The position numbers and the translations under genes were made by a program. 11,326 nucleotides of DNA from assembly GCA_900757705.1 (NCBI GenBank), contig CAAEOW010000138.1, positions 1 through 11,326 on the forward strand, in the 5' to 3' direction. The notes below the pieces were generated by a model. The model was not told where the DNA came from. It did no database searches and worked only from the letters and a program-made list of their open reading frames with translations. The stretch is from an uncultured Collinsella sp. Lineage in GTDB: Bacteria; Actinomycetota; Coriobacteriia; Coriobacteriales; Coriobacteriaceae. Shown here piece after piece: positions 1 to 6,169 of the stretch (position 1 is its first letter; every line of letters starts with the position of its first letter).

Positions 1-5
1 CGAGC

Positions 6-30
6 CGGAGAGCACTTAATGTGCTCTCCG
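6..30. repeat. Perfect 10-bp inverted repeat with 5-nt loop
   Basis: CGGAGAGCAC is followed by the loop TTAAT and its exact reverse complement. No T-run follows on either strand, so it is not a typical intrinsic terminator. It lies past the stop of manA on the minus strand and may help end that transcript or belong to a gene outside the window. The rest of 1-102 holds a direct repeat CGAGCAGG (33-40 and 47-54), the palindrome CGAGCGCTCG (81-90), and no gene that I can support. Confidence 0.5.
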
Positions 31-102
31 TGCGAGCAGGACTGTCCGAGCAGGCGACCAAACCCCGCGCCCCGTCCCGGCGAGCGCTCGGGGACCGGTA
101 GC

Positions 103-1035
103 TTACAGGTGGCTGATGATCAGTTCCATCTTGCCTTCGAGTTCGATCTGGTTCACGGTGCTCGGGGCCAGCAGGTGGCTGCCCTTGTGAACGGGCTCGC
201 CGCACACGGTGCCCTCGCCGTCGATGACCGACAGACACATGAAGGGCCAGTGCTGGTCGAGGGTCTTGCTGCCGTTGACGCGCACGCGATCGACGGTGTA
301 GCAGGAGTTAGACTCGAGCTCGGTCACGCCGTCGACCTCGGGCGCGGTCACGGTGCCGTCGGTCGGTGCCTGAACATCAAAGTCGATGCAGTCGAGGCTC
401 TGCTCAATATGCAGCGGGCGCAGCTTGCCGTCGGTGCCGGGGCGGTCGTAGTCGTACAGGCGATACGTCACGTCGCTCGATTGCTGCGTCTCCAAAATGA
501 GCGTGCCGGTTTTAATAGCGTGCACGGTGCCCGAGTCAATCTGGAAAAAGTCGCCCTTGTGGATTGGGAGCACGTTGAGCATGTCGTCCCAGCGGCCGTC
601 CTCGATCATCTGTGCGGCCTCGGTGCGGTCCTTGGCGCGCTGCCCGACGATAATCGTGGCGCCGGGCTCGCAGTCCAGCACATACCAGCACTCGGTCTTG
701 CCCAGGCTGCCGTTCTCGTGCTCGGCAGCGTACTCGTCGTTGGGATGAATCTGGATCGAAAGGTCGTCCTTAGCGTCCAGAATCTTAATGAGCAGCGGAA
801 ACTCCTTGCCCTCGCAGTTGCCAAAGAGCTCGCGGTGCTCAGCCCACAGCCACGAGAGCGTGTGGCCGGCATACGGGCCCTCTGCAATCTGGCAGTCGCC
901 GTTGGGATGGGCCGAGATGGCCCAGCACTCACCGATGGGACCCTCGGGAATGTCGTAACCAAACACGGTCTCCAGCTGGCGGCCGCCCCAGATCTTCTCG
1001 TGAAAGATCGGCGTCAGTTTAATCAAATCGGACAT
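103..1035 (-). CDS. manA: Mannose-6-phosphate isomerase, class I, short form
   Basis: Zinc-dependent cytosolic enzyme that interconverts mannose 6-phosphate and fructose 6-phosphate, feeding mannose into glycolysis or supplying mannose for glycans. The 310-residue product has the short architecture common in Gram-positive bacteria rather than the ~390-residue E. coli form. The expected metal ligands are visible: Q95 and H97 in the IQIHPND motif, E115 in GKTE, and H172 in SGTVHAI, all in the cupin core. The segment QQSSDVTYRLYDYDR (about 184-198) is also typical of the family. I chose the ATG at 1035 because a GGGGG ribosome-binding run lies 7 nt upstream; an ATG two codons earlier (1041) sits too close to it. 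The gene follows the GntR regulator gene on the same strand after 75 nt with no terminator seen, so cotranscription is likely. Function is confident; the exact start less so. Confidence 0.93.
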   Translation of the reverse strand: MSDLIKLTPIFHEKIWGGRQLETVFGYDIPEGPIGECWAISAHPNGDCQIAEGPYAGHTLSWLWAEHRELFGNCEGKEFPLLIKILDAKDDLSIQIHPNDEYAAEHENGSLGKTECWYVLDCEPGATIIVGQRAKDRTEAAQMIEDGRWDDMLNVLPIHKGDFFQIDSGTVHAIKTGTLILETQQSSDVTYRLYDYDRPGTDGKLRPLHIEQSLDCIDFDVQAPTDGTVTAPEVDGVTELESNSCYTVDRVRVNGSKTLDQHWPFMCLSVIDGEGTVCGEPVHKGSHLLAPSTVNQIELEGKMELIISHL

Positions 1036-1110
1036 GTTCATACCCCCATGGTGTTGCGCGGCCGCCCACTCTAAACGAGCCGTAACGAGCGCCCGCATGA
1101 CTACAAAAAC

Positions 1111-1830
1111 CTATGCCAACGTTACGTTGTGCAGCTCAAAGCGGTCACCAACGTTGCGCGAGATCGAATGCTCAAAGGCGGTGCCGCTATCCAAAAAGCC
1201 AATCTGGTTGAGCTCGAGCAGGGGAGAGCCGGGTTTGGTGTCCAGGCGCTCAGCCTCTTCCTCGGTTGCCGCTACGGCGCGAATGGTGCGGTGGAAGCTC
1301 GAAATCTTCAGCCCGCATTGCTTGCGGATGAAGCTGTAGACCGATCCATACAGGTCTTTCTTTTTAAGGCCCGGAATCAGCTCGAGGGGCATGTAGGTGT
1401 ACTCGATAACGATGGGCTTCTCGTCGACCTGGCGCACGCGCACGATGTGATAGGCAAAGTCGTCCTCGGCAATTCCCAGCTGGGCAGCGACGTCTGCTGG
1501 CGGATTGACAATCGAGAAATCGTAGACCACCGAGGTCACCTTCTCCCCGCGGTGCTCATACGAAAAGCCCTGGGAGCGATCGTTCTTGCCCTGGAAAAAC
1601 GCCTGGCCGGGAAGCCCCGCCGTGTCCTTAACGTAGGTGCCCGATCCGCGCCGGCTGGTAACAAGACCTTCATCGGTAATCTGCTCAATAGCTCGTTTGA
1701 CGGTGATTTTGGAAACGCTATAGAGCTCGCAGAACTCAACGACGGTGGGCAGCTTGTCGCCCGGCTTTAGAGCGCCGTCCTCGATGCTTCGACGGATATC
1801 TGCAGCTATTGCCTCGTATTTGGGAATCAT
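1111..1830 (-). CDS. GntR-family transcriptional regulator, HutC/UTRA type
   Basis: Predicted DNA-binding regulator of 239 residues. Residues 1-70 form the GntR winged helix-turn-helix (MIPKYEAIAADIRRSIEDG, then KLPTVVEFCELYSVSKITVK, then a wing ending RRGSGTYV). Residues ~90-235 match a UTRA ligand-binding domain, with the typical segments EYTYMPLELIPGL and PGSPLLELNQIGF. UTRA regulators commonly sense sugar phosphates or amino-sugar derivatives; the ligand cannot be read from the sequence. The ATG at 1830 was chosen because AGGAGG (1835-1840, minus strand) stands 4 nt upstream; the open frame runs further up but with no better signal. manA follows on the same strand, and glk is divergent, so control of hexose use is a reasonable inference. 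A likely -10 (TATACT) lies at 1867-1872. Confidence 0.92.
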   Translation of the reverse strand: MIPKYEAIAADIRRSIEDGALKPGDKLPTVVEFCELYSVSKITVKRAIEQITDEGLVTSRRGSGTYVKDTAGLPGQAFFQGKNDRSQGFSYEHRGEKVTSVVYDFSIVNPPADVAAQLGIAEDDFAYHIVRVRQVDEKPIVIEYTYMPLELIPGLKKKDLYGSVYSFIRKQCGLKISSFHRTIRAVAATEEEAERLDTKPGSPLLELNQIGFLDSGTAFEHSISRNVGDRFELHNVTLA

Positions 1831-1865
1831 GGAACCTCCTTTCCGGCTTGATTGAGTACAAACGA

Positions 1866-1873
1866 AAGTATAG
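1866..1873 (-). promoter_or_regulatory. Probable -10 region of the gntR-manA transcript
   Basis: Read on the minus strand this is CTATACTT, containing TATACT, a good match to TATAAT, about 36 nt upstream of the gntR ATG. The -35 position (about AATAGG) does not match TTGACA. The same octamer stands upstream of the aminotransferase (6573-6580) and tatA (8378-8385), which raises confidence that it is real. Confidence 0.45.
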
Positions 1874-1920
1874 TCCACGCCTAAGCATCCCTATTGCGTT
1901 TTTGAAAAGTTCGAGAAAGA

Positions 1921-1926
1921 TATAAT
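1921..1926 (+). promoter_or_regulatory. TATAAT box in the gntR-glk intergenic region
   Basis: An exact TATAAT on the plus strand in an AT-rich stretch between the divergent gntR and glk genes. No good -35 is placed 16-18 nt upstream (only T-rich sequence), and it is 245 nt upstream of the glk ATG with a terminator stem (2076-2116) in between. It may drive a leader transcript or may be chance in AT-rich DNA. Confidence 0.25.
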
Positions 1927-1950
1927 CAAAAAACGCTTTTCTATATCAAC

Positions 1951-1962
1951 TAGAGCGCTCTA
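1951..1962. promoter_or_regulatory. Perfect 12-bp palindrome, candidate operator
   Basis: TAGAGCGCTCTA is a perfect palindrome with a central CG, lying between divergent gntR and glk. The core GAGCGCTC recurs at 82-89 beyond the end of manA, and it is also the core of the actinobacterial CebR-type LacI-family operator TGGGAGCGCTCCCA. It could serve the local GntR regulator or a LacI/ROK-type regulator encoded elsewhere; the sequence alone does not decide. Confidence 0.4.
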
Positions 1963-2075
1963 AATGAATATGCATTCGAATAATGTGGTATTGAGCAAAT
2001 TGATCGGCTCGAAGATGGGGTTGGGCCGTTTTGCCGCCCAGCGAACCGAATCTCATGCCTTGCGTTTTCCCAGAT

Positions 2076-2117
2076 AAAACCTGCCAAAACAAACCTGTCC
2101 CTTTTTGGCAGGTTTTT
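2076..2117. terminator. Strong intrinsic terminator stem, possibly bidirectional
   Basis: The arms AAAACCTGCCAAAA (2076-2089) and TTTTGGCAGGTTTT (2103-2116) pair perfectly over 14 bp around a 13-nt loop, and the plus strand continues with T-runs, so it has intrinsic terminator form in both directions. It lies just upstream of glk, so it would stop any transcript entering from the gntR side, or act as an attenuator if glk is transcribed from further upstream. Its loop carries AACCTGTCCC, the reverse complement of a motif found again downstream of glk. Confidence 0.6.
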
Positions 2118-2130
2118 GTCTTGGGAGCGG

Positions 2131-2136
2131 TACCAT
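2131..2136 (+). promoter_or_regulatory. Possible -10 element of glk
   Basis: TACCAT lies 35 nt upstream of the chosen glk ATG and just after the terminator stem. TTGGCA (2105-2110), inside the terminator arm, would be a fair -35 but is 20 nt away, longer than optimal. A similar TACCAT precedes the pyrophosphatase gene (3250-3255). Confidence 0.25.
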
Positions 2137-2170
2137 ACAGGCAATGTTTAAACGAGAAAGGTGGGCTCCC

Positions 2171-3124
2171 ATGGAACCTAAGCAGTACTATATCGGCATC
2201 GACGTCGGCGGCACTTCGGTTAAGGAGGGCCTGTTCGACGAGGACGGCAACCTGCTTGCCAAGGCCAGCGTGCCCACGCCGCCTATCGTTGACGCCGCGG
2301 GCTTTGCCGCGGTGACCGAGGCTATCGACCAGGTGGTCGCCAAGGCCCAGATTCCGCGCGCCTTTGTGGCGGGCATTGGTCTGGCCGTTCCGTGCCCCAT
2401 CCCGGCTTCGGGCGATGCCAAGGTCAAGGCCAACATTGCTATCAACCTGCCTGAACTGAGGATTGCCATCCAGGAGCACTGCCCCGACGCGGTCGTTAAG
2501 TACGAAAACGATGCCAACGCCGCTGCTATGGGCGAGGCCTGGCTCGGCTCTGCCAAGGGCGTACAGAACGTGGTGATGGTCACCATCGGTACCGGCGTGG
2601 GCGGTGGCGTTATCGTTAACGGCGACGTGGTATCGGGCGTTGTGGGTGCCGGCGGCGAGATTGGCCACATGTGCCTGAACCCCGAAGAGGAGCGCACCTG
2701 CGGCTGCGGCGGCCATGGCCACCTGGAGCAGTATTCCAGCGCCACCGGTGTGGTGAGCAACTACCTTGCCGAGTGCGAGAAAGCGGGCGTCGAGCCCATC
2801 GAGCTCACCGGCCCCTCCGATTCCAAGGACGTGTTCCAAGCCTGCCGCGAGGGCGACAAGCTTGCGCTGGCCGCGGCCGATACCATGGCCGACTATCTCG
2901 GTCGCGCCCTGGCGCTCATTGCCAACGTGGTCGATCCCGAGATGTTCCTGATCGGCGGCGGCGCATCCGCCTCGGCCGACGTCTACCTCGACAAGGTCCG
3001 CGAGCACTTTAAGCAGTACGCGCTTTCTGCCTCGCGCGAGACGCCCATTAAGGTCGCCTCGCTCGGCAACGACGCCGGCATCATCGGTGCCGCCTACGTA
3101 GCCCTGCGCGCCGCCGGTAAATAG
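2171..3124 (+). CDS. glk: ROK-family glucokinase
   Basis: Phosphorylates glucose with ATP to glucose 6-phosphate in the cytosol; the family also includes other hexose and amino-sugar kinases. The product is 317 residues, normal for ROK kinases. It starts with the phosphate-binding loop IGIDVGGTSVKEGLFDEDGN (about 8-27), then has YENDANAAAMGE with the catalytic Asp, a GTGVGGGVI glycine-rich loop, and the ROK zinc region from H166 (EIGHMC) to C177-G-C179. The third cysteine of the usual CxCGxxGC motif is replaced by His (CGCGGHGHLEQ), which may still bind zinc. No N-terminal helix-turn-helix is present, so it is an enzyme rather than a ROK repressor. The ATG at 2171 was chosen because AAAGGTGG lies 6 nt upstream and the ROK domain begins right after; an in-frame ATG at 2144 has a weaker context. 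Divergent from gntR-manA, fitting hexose entry into glycolysis. Confidence 0.9.
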   Translation: MEPKQYYIGIDVGGTSVKEGLFDEDGNLLAKASVPTPPIVDAAGFAAVTEAIDQVVAKAQIPRAFVAGIGLAVPCPIPASGDAKVKANIAINLPELRIAIQEHCPDAVVKYENDANAAAMGEAWLGSAKGVQNVVMVTIGTGVGGGVIVNGDVVSGVVGAGGEIGHMCLNPEEERTCGCGGHGHLEQYSSATGVVSNYLAECEKAGVEPIELTGPSDSKDVFQACREGDKLALAAADTMADYLGRALALIANVVDPEMFLIGGGASASADVYLDKVREHFKQYALSASRETPIKVASLGNDAGIIGAAYVALRAAGK

Positions 3125-3125
3125 C

Positions 3126-3190
3126 TGGTGCGGGGGGGACAGGTTACTTTGCACCAACATGGTGCGAAAGGGACAGCCTTGGCCCCCCCC
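3126..3190. repeat. Hairpin-rich REP-like intergenic element
   Basis: Begins 2 nt after the glk stop. It contains GCACCA-ACA-TGGTGC (3151-3165, a perfect 6-bp hairpin), another TGGTGC at 3126-3131 that could compete for the same arm, GGGACAG twice (3136-3142 and 3170-3176), a run of seven G (3132-3138) and a run of eight C (3183-3190) that could pair across the element. GGGACAGGTT (3136-3145) also occurs, inverted, in the terminator loop upstream of glk (2092-2101). This layout resembles short palindromic elements that spread in bacterial genomes, but one window cannot prove a dispersed family. Confidence 0.45.
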
Positions 3191-3249
3191 ATGCTTGCCA
3201 CAAAATATGCCGTGGCCCTTCCGTCTGCGAAGGCTCGGCATCGGCGTGC

Positions 3250-3255
3250 TACCAT
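3250..3255 (+). promoter_or_regulatory. Possible -10 element of ppaC
   Basis: TACCAT lies 38 nt upstream of the pyrophosphatase ATG. No convincing -35 is seen at the right distance. It is proposed from position and its likeness to the box before glk. Confidence 0.25.
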
Positions 3256-3293
3256 AGCTACGTCCAAGTACACATATCAAGTGGAGGATATCC

Positions 3294-4217
3294 ATGGCAA
3301 ACGTTCTTGTCTTTGGTCACCAGAACCCCGATAACGACGCCATCATGAGCGCCGTCGTCCTGTCCCAGCTGCTCAACCAGGTTGAGTATGCCGGCAACAC
3401 CTACGAGGCCTGCGCCCTTGGTCAGCTTCCGGCCGAGTCCGCCAAGCTGCTTGCCGACGCCGGCATTGCCGAGCCCCGCGTGATTGAGTCCGTCGAGGCC
3501 GGTCAGCTTGTCGTCCTCACCGACCACAACGAGTCCGCCCAGTCCGTCGCGGGCCTTAAGGACGCCACGGTCTTTGGCGTCGTCGACCATCACCGCATCG
3601 GCGACTTCGAGACCGCCGGCCCGCTGCATTACATCTGCCTGCCCTGGGGCTCCAGCTGCACCATCGTCACCAAGCTCGCCGGCGTGCTCGGCGTTGAGCT
3701 TTCCGACGTACAGGCCAAGCTGCTGCTCTCGGCCATGATGACCGACACGCTCATGCTCAAGAGCCCCACCACCACCGATGTCGACCGCGCCGTCGCCGCC
3801 AAGCTCGGCGAGCAGGTGGGCGTCGACCCGGTCAAGTTTGGCATGGAGGTCTTCCTCACCCGTCCGTCCGGCTCCTTCACTGCAGCCGAGATGGTCGGCA
3901 ACGACATCAAGATGTTCGAGCCCGCTGGCAAGAAGCTGCTCATTGGCCAGTACGAGACCGTCGACAAGAGCCGCGCACTCGGCATGATCGACGAGATCCG
4001 CGAGGCCATGCGCGCCTACGCCGCCGAGAAGGGCGCCGACGGCATTGTCCTGTGCATCACCGACATCATGGAGGAGGGCTCGCAGGTCCTGCTCGAGGGC
4101 GAGACCGAGGCTGCTCAGAAGGGCCTGGGCATTGCCGATGAGTACGACGGCGTCTGGATGCCGGGCGTCCTCTCCCGTAAGAAGCAGGTCGCTGCCCCCA
4201 TCATGGCCGCCTGCTAG
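3294..4217 (+). CDS. ppaC: Manganese-dependent inorganic pyrophosphatase (family II)
   Basis: Hydrolyses pyrophosphate released by nucleic acid, protein and lipid synthesis, pulling those reactions forward; cytosolic, Mn/Co-dependent. The 307-residue protein shows all the family II hallmarks: H9, D13 and D15 in GHQNPDND, D77-H78 (VVLTDHNE), the DHH motif D98-H99-H100 (VVDHHR), a conserved MTDT segment near 145-150, and the C-terminal substrate-binding SRKKQ at 294-298. Length equals that of the Bacillus subtilis type without CBS or DRTGG regulatory domains, so adenine nucleotide regulation through CBS is not expected. The start is fixed by GGAGGA (3283-3288), 5 nt before the ATG. It stands alone: a REP-like element upstream and a strong terminator 20 nt after its stop mark a single-gene transcript. 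Confidence 0.97.
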   Translation: MANVLVFGHQNPDNDAIMSAVVLSQLLNQVEYAGNTYEACALGQLPAESAKLLADAGIAEPRVIESVEAGQLVVLTDHNESAQSVAGLKDATVFGVVDHHRIGDFETAGPLHYICLPWGSSCTIVTKLAGVLGVELSDVQAKLLLSAMMTDTLMLKSPTTTDVDRAVAAKLGEQVGVDPVKFGMEVFLTRPSGSFTAAEMVGNDIKMFEPAGKKLLIGQYETVDKSRALGMIDEIREAMRAYAAEKGADGIVLCITDIMEEGSQVLLEGETEAAQKGLGIADEYDGVWMPGVLSRKKQVAAPIMAAC

Positions 4218-4236
4218 GTTTAGTTGACCGAACGCC

Positions 4237-4276
4237 ACGACCGGATCGCGGACGCCCCGCGCTCCGGTCGTTTTTT
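4237..4276 (+). terminator. Intrinsic terminator of ppaC
   Basis: ACGACCGGA (4237-4245) pairs with TCCGGTCGT (4263-4271), continued inward by CGCGG (4247-4251) with CCGCG (4257-4261) across a single mismatch, and the stem ends in a run of six T (4271-4276). A clear Rho-independent terminator 20 nt after the pyrophosphatase stop codon. Confidence 0.92.
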
Positions 4277-4415
4277 GTGCACGGCGCCGCGTCGTCTCCC
4301 GGACAGGCGTGCCCGTGCCGTTGAGCAAATAATGTTCAACCTGTGGTTCCGCTTTTCGGCCACGCCTGCGTGCTTGTCGTGCAGGGTAGGCTAGATGCAA
4401 GCGTAATACGTTAGA

Positions 4416-4484
4416 GCGCGGCGCCGCCACTTGGGCGGGCCGTGCTTTTTTAAGACGGGAGCTTTCCCGTGAAAGGAGCCGCCC
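4416..4484 (+). promoter_or_regulatory. Structured leader of nhaA with terminator-like hairpin
   Basis: First hairpin: GCGCGGC (4416-4422) pairs with GCCGTGC (4439-4445, one G-U), continued by CCGCC (4424-4428) with GGCGG (4434-4438), then six T (4446-4451), which is intrinsic terminator form. Second hairpin: ACGGGA (4455-4460), loop GCTT, TCCCGT (4465-4470). Then AAAGGAG (4472-4478) and the ATG of nhaA. The 3' arm of the first hairpin, TGGGCGG (4432-4438), is also complementary to CCGCCCA (4479-4485), which spans the spacer and the first base of the ATG, so two exclusive folds are possible. It could be a regulated attenuator, or just a second terminator. No promoter was placed with confidence in 4277-4415, which otherwise holds no gene. 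Confidence 0.5.
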
Positions 4485-5843
4485 ATGGCAGCAACTGAGC
4501 AGCTGTTCAACGTTCGTGAGCGCAAGCGCTTTGAACGTCACGACATCTGGGAGCGCATCGCCGAGAACGGTACGATTTCCGCCGCCGTCATGGTCTTCGC
4601 CGCCATCGCCGCCGTCATTTGCGCCAATACCGATGCCTACGAGGCCATCCATCACTTTTTGGAGACCCCGCTGTATGTGGGTCTGGGCAACCTTACGGCC
4701 GGTCTCACCGTTGAGCTTTTCGTCAACGACTTCCTCATGGCGATTTTCTTTTTGTTGGTGGGCATCGAGCTTAAGTACGAGATGACGGTCGGTGAGCTCA
4801 AGAATCCGCGTCAGGCCATGCTTCCCATGCTGGCGGCCGTGGGCGGCGTTGTCGTTCCCGCCTGCATCTACCTGATCTTTAACCATGCCGGCGCCCGCAA
4901 CGGTTGGGCCATCCCCATGGCAACCGATATTGCCTTTGCGCTGGGCGTGCTGTCGCTTTTGGGCAATCGCGTGCCCAACGGCGTGCGCGTGTTCTTCTCG
5001 ACGCTCGCCATCGCCGACGACCTCATCTCCATCGCCGCCATCGCCATCTTCTACGGTCAGAGCCCCAATCCGTTTTGGTTGGGCGCCGCCGCGCTTGTGA
5101 CCTGCGCGCTCGTGTGGCTCAACAAGACGCAGCACTACCGCCTTGCCCCGTATTCGGTACTGGGTCTGCTGTTGTGGTTCTGCATGTTCAAGAGCGGCGT
5201 ACATGCCACGCTTGCTGGCGTCATCTTGGCCTTTACCATCCCGGCCAAGTGCGGTGTCAAGCTCGATAGCCTCACCGATTGGTTGGGCGAGTGCCTGCCG
5301 CTGCTCGATGATCGCTACGACGACGAGGCGCACATCCTGGGCCAGCATGACTTTACCGTCTCGACCACCAAGGTCGAGCGCGTCATGCACCGCGTGACCC
5401 CGCCGCTCATCCGCATGGAGCGTCTGATCTCCACGCCGGTCAACTTCGTGATCCTGCCGATCTTTGCGTTCGTGAACGCGCAGGTTCGCCTGGTGGGCGT
5501 GGACATGAGCACGCTGCTCACCGACCCGGTGACGCTCGGCGTGTACTTTGGCATGCTGCTGGGCAAGCCGATCGGTATCTTTGGCGTGACGTTTGCCCTG
5601 GTTAAACTCAAGATTTCCGAGTTGCCGCATAATGTCAACTGGCACATGATCGCCGGTGTGGGCATTCTGGGCGGTATCGGCTTTACCATGTCGATCCTCA
5701 TCAGCGGCCTCGCCTTCCCGACGGCCCAGTTTGAGGTCCTGGCCGCAAAGGCCGCCATTCTTGCCGGTTCGGTCACCGCAGCCGTGCTCGGTATGATCTA
5801 CATGAGCGTGGTCTGCAAGCATCCCTCGCCCAAGGACGAGTAA
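4485..5843 (+). CDS. nhaA: Na+/H+ antiporter NhaA
   Basis: Integral membrane antiporter that expels Na+ (or Li+) in exchange for protons, for pH and sodium homeostasis. The 452-residue protein has about twelve hydrophobic segments. The strongest marker is MATDIAFALGVLSLLGNRVP followed by LAIADDLISIAAIAIFY: D178-D179 correspond to the ion-binding Asp pair (D163/D164 in E. coli). The conserved late segment AGVGILGGIGFTMSILISGLAF is also present. It is longer than E. coli NhaA (388), with a ~30-residue charged N-terminus and a hydrophilic cytosolic loop at about 260-310 (DWLGECLPLLDDRYDDEAH), as in other actinobacterial members. The start is set by AAAGGAG (4472-4478), 6 nt before the ATG. Transcribed alone, preceded by a structured leader that may regulate it. 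Confidence 0.96.
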   Translation: MAATEQLFNVRERKRFERHDIWERIAENGTISAAVMVFAAIAAVICANTDAYEAIHHFLETPLYVGLGNLTAGLTVELFVNDFLMAIFFLLVGIELKYEMTVGELKNPRQAMLPMLAAVGGVVVPACIYLIFNHAGARNGWAIPMATDIAFALGVLSLLGNRVPNGVRVFFSTLAIADDLISIAAIAIFYGQSPNPFWLGAAALVTCALVWLNKTQHYRLAPYSVLGLLLWFCMFKSGVHATLAGVILAFTIPAKCGVKLDSLTDWLGECLPLLDDRYDDEAHILGQHDFTVSTTKVERVMHRVTPPLIRMERLISTPVNFVILPIFAFVNAQVRLVGVDMSTLLTDPVTLGVYFGMLLGKPIGIFGVTFALVKLKISELPHNVNWHMIAGVGILGGIGFTMSILISGLAFPTAQFEVLAAKAAILAGSVTAAVLGMIYMSVVCKHPSPKDE

Positions 5844-5927
5844 GAGCGCGAAAACCGGCTCCAGAACCGATTCGGGCGCGTTCAAAATGCGGATTCGGGC
5901 GGTGCTTGCCGCCTGCCAGACACGCCA
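5844..5927. other. Short spacer after nhaA with repeats and a weak hairpin
   Basis: Contains a 10-bp direct repeat GATTCGGGCG (5869-5878 and 5892-5901) and a 5-bp GC hairpin GGCGG-TGCTTG-CCGCC (5898-5913) without a T-run. No gene is seen. nhaA transcripts more likely end in the hairpins of the following element. Confidence 0.4.
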
Positions 5928-5933
5928 GTGGTC

Positions 5934-5970
5934 AAAAAACGCCGTTTGTGAGTACTGTCACAAACGGCGT
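5934..5970 (-). terminator. Intrinsic terminator at the left end of the element, minus-strand direction
   Basis: ACGCCGTTTGTGA (5939-5951), loop GTACTG, then TCACAAACGGCGT (5958-5970): a perfect 13-bp stem. Read on the minus strand the stem ends in six T (5934-5939). Read on the plus strand only ATCATTTT follows, so termination should be stronger on the minus strand, though it may also stop nhaA transcripts. Confidence 0.75.
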
Positions 5971-6117
5971 ATCATTTTAGGTGCGGAAAATAATGAACAA
6001 AGTTATAAGAACTGTACGTTAATGAGTGACCATCGACTTCCAATTTGGTGCTAGCTGACGGTGATTAGGAAGTTTCAAGTCGAGTTTTGCCGATTTCGAC
6101 CAAGAATCGCTGCTACT

Positions 6118-6151
6118 AAAAAGGTAACAGTACTCATATTTGCCCTTTTTT
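6118..6151 (+). terminator. Terminator-like hairpin at the right end of the element, plus-strand direction
   Basis: AAAAAGGTAA (6118-6127) pairs with TTGCC-C-TTTTT (6140-6150) with one G-U pair and one bulged C, followed by the end of a six-T run (6146-6151). It mirrors the left-end hairpin: both have the T-run on the outer side of the element. The A/U-rich stem is weaker than the left one. Confidence 0.45.
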
Positions 6152-6169
6152 GGCCACAAGCCCTAAAAC

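Larger units (their letters stand above)
5928..6157. mobile_element. MITE-like 230-bp element with 34-bp imperfect terminal inverted repeats
   Basis: The left end (5928-5961, beginning GTGGTCAAAAAACG) and the reverse complement of the right end (6124-6157, beginning GTGGCCAAAAAAGG) align without gaps at 26 of 34 positions, including GTGG, CAAAAAA and TGAGTACTGT. The interior (6001-6120) is about 42% G+C against roughly 60% around it, and has no credible coding frame; a second-level hairpin pairs ACTTCC (6036-6041) with GGAAGT (6068-6073). I see no clear target-site duplication. The shape fits a non-autonomous miniature element, or a dispersed intergenic repeat with a transcriptional role. No transposase is in the window, and copy number elsewhere is unknown. 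Confidence 0.6.

Noticed and set aside
19..1074. 351-codon open frame on the plus strand opposite manA
   Set aside because: Shadow of manA, whose zinc ligands and family motifs are on the minus strand.
1946..3295. 449-codon open frame on the minus strand opposite glk
   Set aside because: Crosses two intergenic regions including a terminator stem, and lies antisense to a clear ROK kinase.
4321..4340. TTGAGCAAATAATGTTCAAC as an FNR-type site
   Set aside because: The half sites do not match TTGAT-N4-ATCAA and symmetry is imperfect; likely chance.
3258..5885. 875-codon open frame on the minus strand across ppaC and nhaA
   Set aside because: It is antisense to two clear genes; long antisense frames arise from the G/C-rich third positions. 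It has no family resemblance and an implausible His/Gly/Asp-rich composition.
5993..6022. Nine-codon mini frame (MNKVIRTVR) inside the element
   Set aside because: No ribosome-binding site, and such short frames are common by chance in AT-richer DNA.
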